From Aliitabrizicola sp031425325 (GTDB lineage Bacteria; Pseudomonadota; Alphaproteobacteria; Rhodobacterales; Rhodobacteraceae), in assembly GCA_031425325.1 (NCBI GenBank), contig JANPJD010000033.1, positions 1 to 17,601 of the forward strand: DNA of 17,601 nt, given 5' to 3'. Of this stretch, positions 14,073-17,601 are shown piece by piece. The notes under the pieces are model-generated. The model made no database searches. It was not told the origin of the DNA and worked only from the letters and a program-made list of their open reading frames with translations. The translations under genes were made by a program, and so were the position numbers. Position 1 is the first letter of the stretch. Every line of letters begins with the position of its first letter.

Positions 14073-14125
14073 GGCTTCGCTTCGGCGCAAGTACCCCACG
14101 GGGGGTGCGGGGGTGTGAAACCCCC
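14073..14125 (-). repeat. GC-rich palindromic intergenic repeat, copy R5
   Basis: Read on the minus strand it is GGGGGTTTCACACCCCCGC, then ACCCCCCGTGGGGTACTTGC and GCCGAAGCGAAGCC. It aligns along its length with R1 with one added C and a GTACTT instead of GATATTT core. It lies in the cvpA-purF gap in the direction of transcription. Confidence 0.65.
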
Positions 14126-14139
14126 GCTCTCCGCCTGCC

Positions 14140-14748
14140 TCACTCGACCGGGGCCGGGATGGGGGCGGGCGTCTCGGGCGTCACCGGAACGGCGGGTGCG
14201 GCGCAGCTTGCGACCAGCGTCTCGTAGCGCCCGACGATCCAGCCCGGGGCATCCTCGGGGATCGTCTCGTTCAGGCTGCCCTGGAACGAGGCGAAGACCT
14301 TGGCGGAGCGCGAATTGTCTACGGCGGCGACGGTGTCGGCCGCGACTGCCCGGTCATAGACGATGAAGGCAACCGCCACGAGAAGCACGCCTCGCACCAC
14401 GCCGAAGATGAAGCCAAGCGCCTGGTCGAGCCCGCCGAGGACCGAGCGCTGCACTGCCCCCGCGAACAGGGGTGTGAAGAGCGACATCACCACCAACCCC
14501 AGCGCGAAAACACCCGCGAAGGCTGCGATTATCGACAACTCGCAGCTGTCGCGCAGGAAGTCGCCCACGACCGGCAACTCCTTGACCAGCGGCTCGACCT
14601 GCGGCGCGAACATGTAGGCCAGCACCGCCGCCAGCACCCAGCCCGCGATCGCAAGGCTTTCGCGCACGAGGCCGCGCGAATAGGCGAGGATCGCGGACAG
14701 GATGATGATGGCGGCCACGATGCCGTCGATCACGGTGAAGCCTTCCAT
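14140..14748 (-). CDS. cvpA: CvpA family inner-membrane protein
   Basis: This 202-residue protein has the CvpA layout: four predicted membrane helices at about 8-23, 31-48, 71-94 and 111-131. The conserved SRGLVRESLAIAGWV joins helices 1 and 2, and LGGLDQALGFIFGVVRGVLL leads into helix 4. The family was named for colicin V production in Escherichia coli, where it lies upstream of purF; its molecular role is still unclear, though links to envelope integrity are reported. It is longer than the E. coli protein because of a soluble C-terminal part ending in a proline-rich tail (PVTPETPAPIPAPVE). It starts 18 bases after radA, and purF follows after repeat R5. Confidence 0.93.
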   Translation of the reverse strand: MEGFTVIDGIVAAIIILSAILAYSRGLVRESLAIAGWVLAAVLAYMFAPQVEPLVKELPVVGDFLRDSCELSIIAAFAGVFALGLVVMSLFTPLFAGAVQRSVLGGLDQALGFIFGVVRGVLLVAVAFIVYDRAVAADTVAAVDNSRSAKVFASFQGSLNETIPEDAPGWIVGRYETLVASCAAPAVPVTPETPAPIPAPVE

Positions 14749-14766
14749 ATCCGCTCCCCTGGGGCC

Positions 14767-16125
<1,359 letters not shown>

Positions 16126-16156
16126 GCCCTTCCCTTGCCCGAATGCGAGCCCGGCT

Positions 16157-16594
16157 TCAAGCGTGCGCCACGGCCGCCTCGGTCCGCCAGGCGATGACCA
16201 GCGAGGCGAGGATGCAGCCGGTGAAAAGGTAGAGCCCCCAGGCCACCTCGACCGTGGCCAGGCCCACGCCCTTCACGATGACAACGTAAAGCGCGATCAG
16301 GAATACATCCGCCATGGCAAGGCGGCCAAGGACATGCAGGACCCGCGTCAGGCGGGGCGGGGCGAGGCCGAAATGGATCAGCGCAAGGGCGACCGTCTTG
16401 GCCCAGGGCGCTACGATGGCAAGGAGCGTGACGAGCAAGGCAAGCGGAATGTCGGTGGCCCAGAGCGAGCGCAGGCCCGTCATGACCGAGATCTCTGACA
16501 GCCCGAACAGCGGTAATATGCCAGCCCGCAGAAGCGGCGCAAACCACGCAACGGGAAAGAGGATCAGAAGGCAGAGGTTGGCCCAGCGCAGCAT
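16157..16594 (-). CDS. PqiA-domain (paraquat-inducible protein A-like) membrane protein
   Basis: This 145-residue inner-membrane protein has four predicted helices (about 5-22, 48-75, 94-113, 118-137). It carries the PqiA family segment GRLAMADVFLIALYVVIVKG (90-109), preceded by WATDIPLALLVTLLAIVAPWAK. E. coli PqiA has two such units; this is a single-unit form. PqiA-type proteins work with MCE proteins in lipid traffic across the envelope, and a partial MlaF-type ATPase gene lies two genes upstream on the same strand, which suits that role. The frame is open to 16681, but those extra residues overlap the preceding gene and are not membrane-like, so ATG 16594 is preferred. Its Shine-Dalgarno is weak. 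Confidence 0.8.
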   Translation of the reverse strand: MLRWANLCLLILFPVAWFAPLLRAGILPLFGLSEISVMTGLRSLWATDIPLALLVTLLAIVAPWAKTVALALIHFGLAPPRLTRVLHVLGRLAMADVFLIALYVVIVKGVGLATVEVAWGLYLFTGCILASLVIAWRTEAAVAHA

Positions 16595-16634
16595 GACCGT
16601 CAGTCTGTCACCGGATGAACCGGTGCGAAAGCTG

Positions 16635-16964
16635 TCAGGCGAGGCTGTCGACCCGTTTGCGGCGGCGCACCAGGGTCGCAAGTGCGATGGAGCCGCAGAG
16701 GCAGGTCCATGACAGGGTGAACGCGACGAAATGCACGAAGCGGATGCCCTCTTCGGTCGGACGGGTCGGGTTGGTCAGAAGAAGCGCCGCGTTGACCGCA
16801 AGCACAACGCCAGCCGCCGCCGCACAGGCCCGCAATATGCGCCAGAGCCCCGGCGGGACGACCGTGCGCCGCCGGGCGATCTGCCAGACCACGAGCGCGG
16901 GCGGCGCGAGGAACACGAAGACGCTCGCAAGAAAGACGAAAAGAACAGCAATCGGATCTGGCAT
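16635..16964 (-). CDS. Small integral membrane protein of unknown function
   Basis: This 109-residue protein is not recognised. It has three clear hydrophobic segments at about 5-29, 43-64 and 75-99, with a positively charged loop (ARRRTVVP) after the first and an RRRKR tail. ATG 16964 is chosen because AGAGGT lies six bases upstream; an upstream in-frame ATG at 17015 would add 17 non-membrane residues. It sits between the MlaF-type gene (124 bases away) and the PqiA-like gene (40 bases away) on the same strand, so an envelope role is possible but not shown. Confidence 0.7.
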   Translation of the reverse strand: MPDPIAVLFVFLASVFVFLAPPALVVWQIARRRTVVPPGLWRILRACAAAAGVVLAVNAALLLTNPTRPTEEGIRFVHFVAFTLSWTCLCGSIALATLVRRRKRVDSLA

Positions 16965-17037
16965 CGGTTGACCTCTGGCGGTGTTCAAACCATCCCGTTT
17001 GGGAAACAGATACAAGTCTGAGTTGTGATTGATAGCA

Positions 17038-17054
17038 TTTCTGCGCTGCAGAAA
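17038..17054. other. Perfect short inverted repeat in the gap after the MlaF-type gene
   Basis: TTTCTGC (17038-17044) and GCAGAAA (17048-17054) are exact complements around GCT. The site lies in the 123-base gap between the partial ABC ATPase gene and the small membrane-protein gene. No T-run follows on the minus strand, so a terminator call is weak; a protein-binding site is equally possible. Nothing else was seen in this gap. Confidence 0.25.
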
Positions 17055-17087
17055 CCAGTCACGTCGAAGTGAGGGAGTGCCGGAGCC

Positions 17088-17601
17088 CTAACGGACGGCG
17101 GCAATCGGCCCATGTTCGCGACCGTGGATGAATTGCTGCACGAAGGGATCGTCCGTCGCGTCCATTTCGGCCACCGGTCCGGTCCACTGGATCACGCCCG
17201 CATGCAGCATCGCAACCCGGTCGGCGATTGCGCGGACCGAGGACATGTCATGCGTGATCGTCATCGCGGTCGCGCCCATCTCGGTCACGATTTCGCGGAT
17301 CAGGGCGTTGATGACACCCGCCATGATCGGATCGAGGCCGGTCGTCGGTTCGTCGAAGAAGATGATCTCGGGCTCTGCGGCGATCGCGCGGGCAAGGCCC
17401 ACGCGCTTTTGCATGCCGCCGGACAGCTCTGCCGGGTAGAGGTCGGCGACCGAAGGCCCGAGGCCCACGCGACCGAGCTTGGCGAGTGCTATGGCGCGCG
17501 CCTCGTCGCGCGGGCGGCGGGCGGGGCCGCGCATCAGGCGGAAGGCGACGTTTTCCCACACCCGCATCGAATCGAACAGCGCGCCGCCCTGGAAGAGCAT
17601 C
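17088..17601 (-). CDS. MlaF-type ABC transporter ATP-binding protein, C-terminal part
   Basis: The start of this gene lies beyond the window; about 171 codons of the C-terminal part are seen. The fragment opens with LFQGGALFDSMRVWENVAF, a Q-loop region typical of MlaF/Ttg2A-type ATPases. It continues with the ABC signature LSGGMQKRVGLARAIA, Walker B IIFFDEPTTGLDP and the H-loop TITHDM. In that family the ATPase powers phospholipid transport between the membranes with an MlaE permease and an MCE-domain protein; none of these is visible here, but they would lie upstream, outside the window. Walker A is also outside. A related ABC family cannot be fully excluded. Confidence 0.88.
   Translation of the reverse strand, partial: MLFQGGALFDSMRVWENVAFRLMRGPARRPRDEARAIALAKLGRVGLGPSVADLYPAELSGGMQKRVGLARAIAAEPEIIFFDEPTTGLDPIMAGVINALIREIVTEMGATAMTITHDMSSVRAIADRVAMLHAGVIQWTGPVAEMDATDDPFVQQFIHGREHGPIAAVR

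Noticed and set aside
12133..14118. 661-codon plus-strand frame opposite purF
   Set aside because: It mirrors purF in the opposite frame and has no recognisable domain; purF is certain.
14048..14143. A fourth micro-ORF in the cvpA-purF gap starting on the cvpA stop (GTGA)
   Set aside because: It ends about 38 bases before the purF start, so it does not bridge the junction as the other three do.
17030..17087. Promoter for the small membrane-protein gene
   Set aside because: No -35/-10 pair with acceptable spacing could be found on the minus strand in this gap.

Overview
The window is GC-rich, densely coded DNA of alphaproteobacterial type, most likely Rhodobacterales (Rhodobacter/Roseobacter group). 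This is an inference from three things: the radA-cvpA-purF-SDR order, the mix of methylamine/betaine-type catabolic genes, and the GC-rich palindromic intergenic repeats around a GATATTT-like core. No rRNA, tRNA, CRISPR array, phage gene or insertion sequence was seen, and no stretch over about 130 bases lacks a gene.

Left part, + strand (1-8139): a catabolic operon. It starts with the 3' end of a GcvT-domain oxidoreductase gene. A homocysteine S-methyltransferase, a full-length FAD/GcvT dimethylglycine-dehydrogenase-like enzyme, a non-pyrrolysine MttB-family methyltransferase, an aldehyde dehydrogenase and a 3-hydroxyisobutyrate-dehydrogenase-type reductase follow. Together they look like a route that strips N-methyl groups from a quaternary or tertiary amine, passing them to homocysteine and tetrahydrofolate, and then oxidises the carbon backbone. 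The true substrate is unknown. The first three gene junctions each carry a palindromic repeat and are each spanned by a micro-ORF that begins on the upstream stop codon and ends on or just past the downstream start.

Middle, + strand (8140-10419): a TetR-type regulator with a perfect 10+10 bp operator inside its own promoter, which probably gives a leaderless mRNA. It is followed, with overlapping ends, by a PhnB-like VOC protein, a DUF899 thioredoxin-like protein and a YCII-domain protein. This looks like a compact, inducible detoxification or stress operon of unknown signal. A separate divergent family-1-type glycoside hydrolase (10520-11782) follows.

Right part, - strand (11779-17601): housekeeping genes. 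In transcription order they are a partial MlaF-type ABC ATPase, a small three-helix membrane protein, a single-domain PqiA-like membrane protein, radA, cvpA, purF and a short-chain dehydrogenase with an aspartate where the catalytic serine should be. The two convergent blocks meet with both stop codons inside one CTAG tetranucleotide.

All function calls come from reading motifs and family resemblance by eye. No database search was possible.
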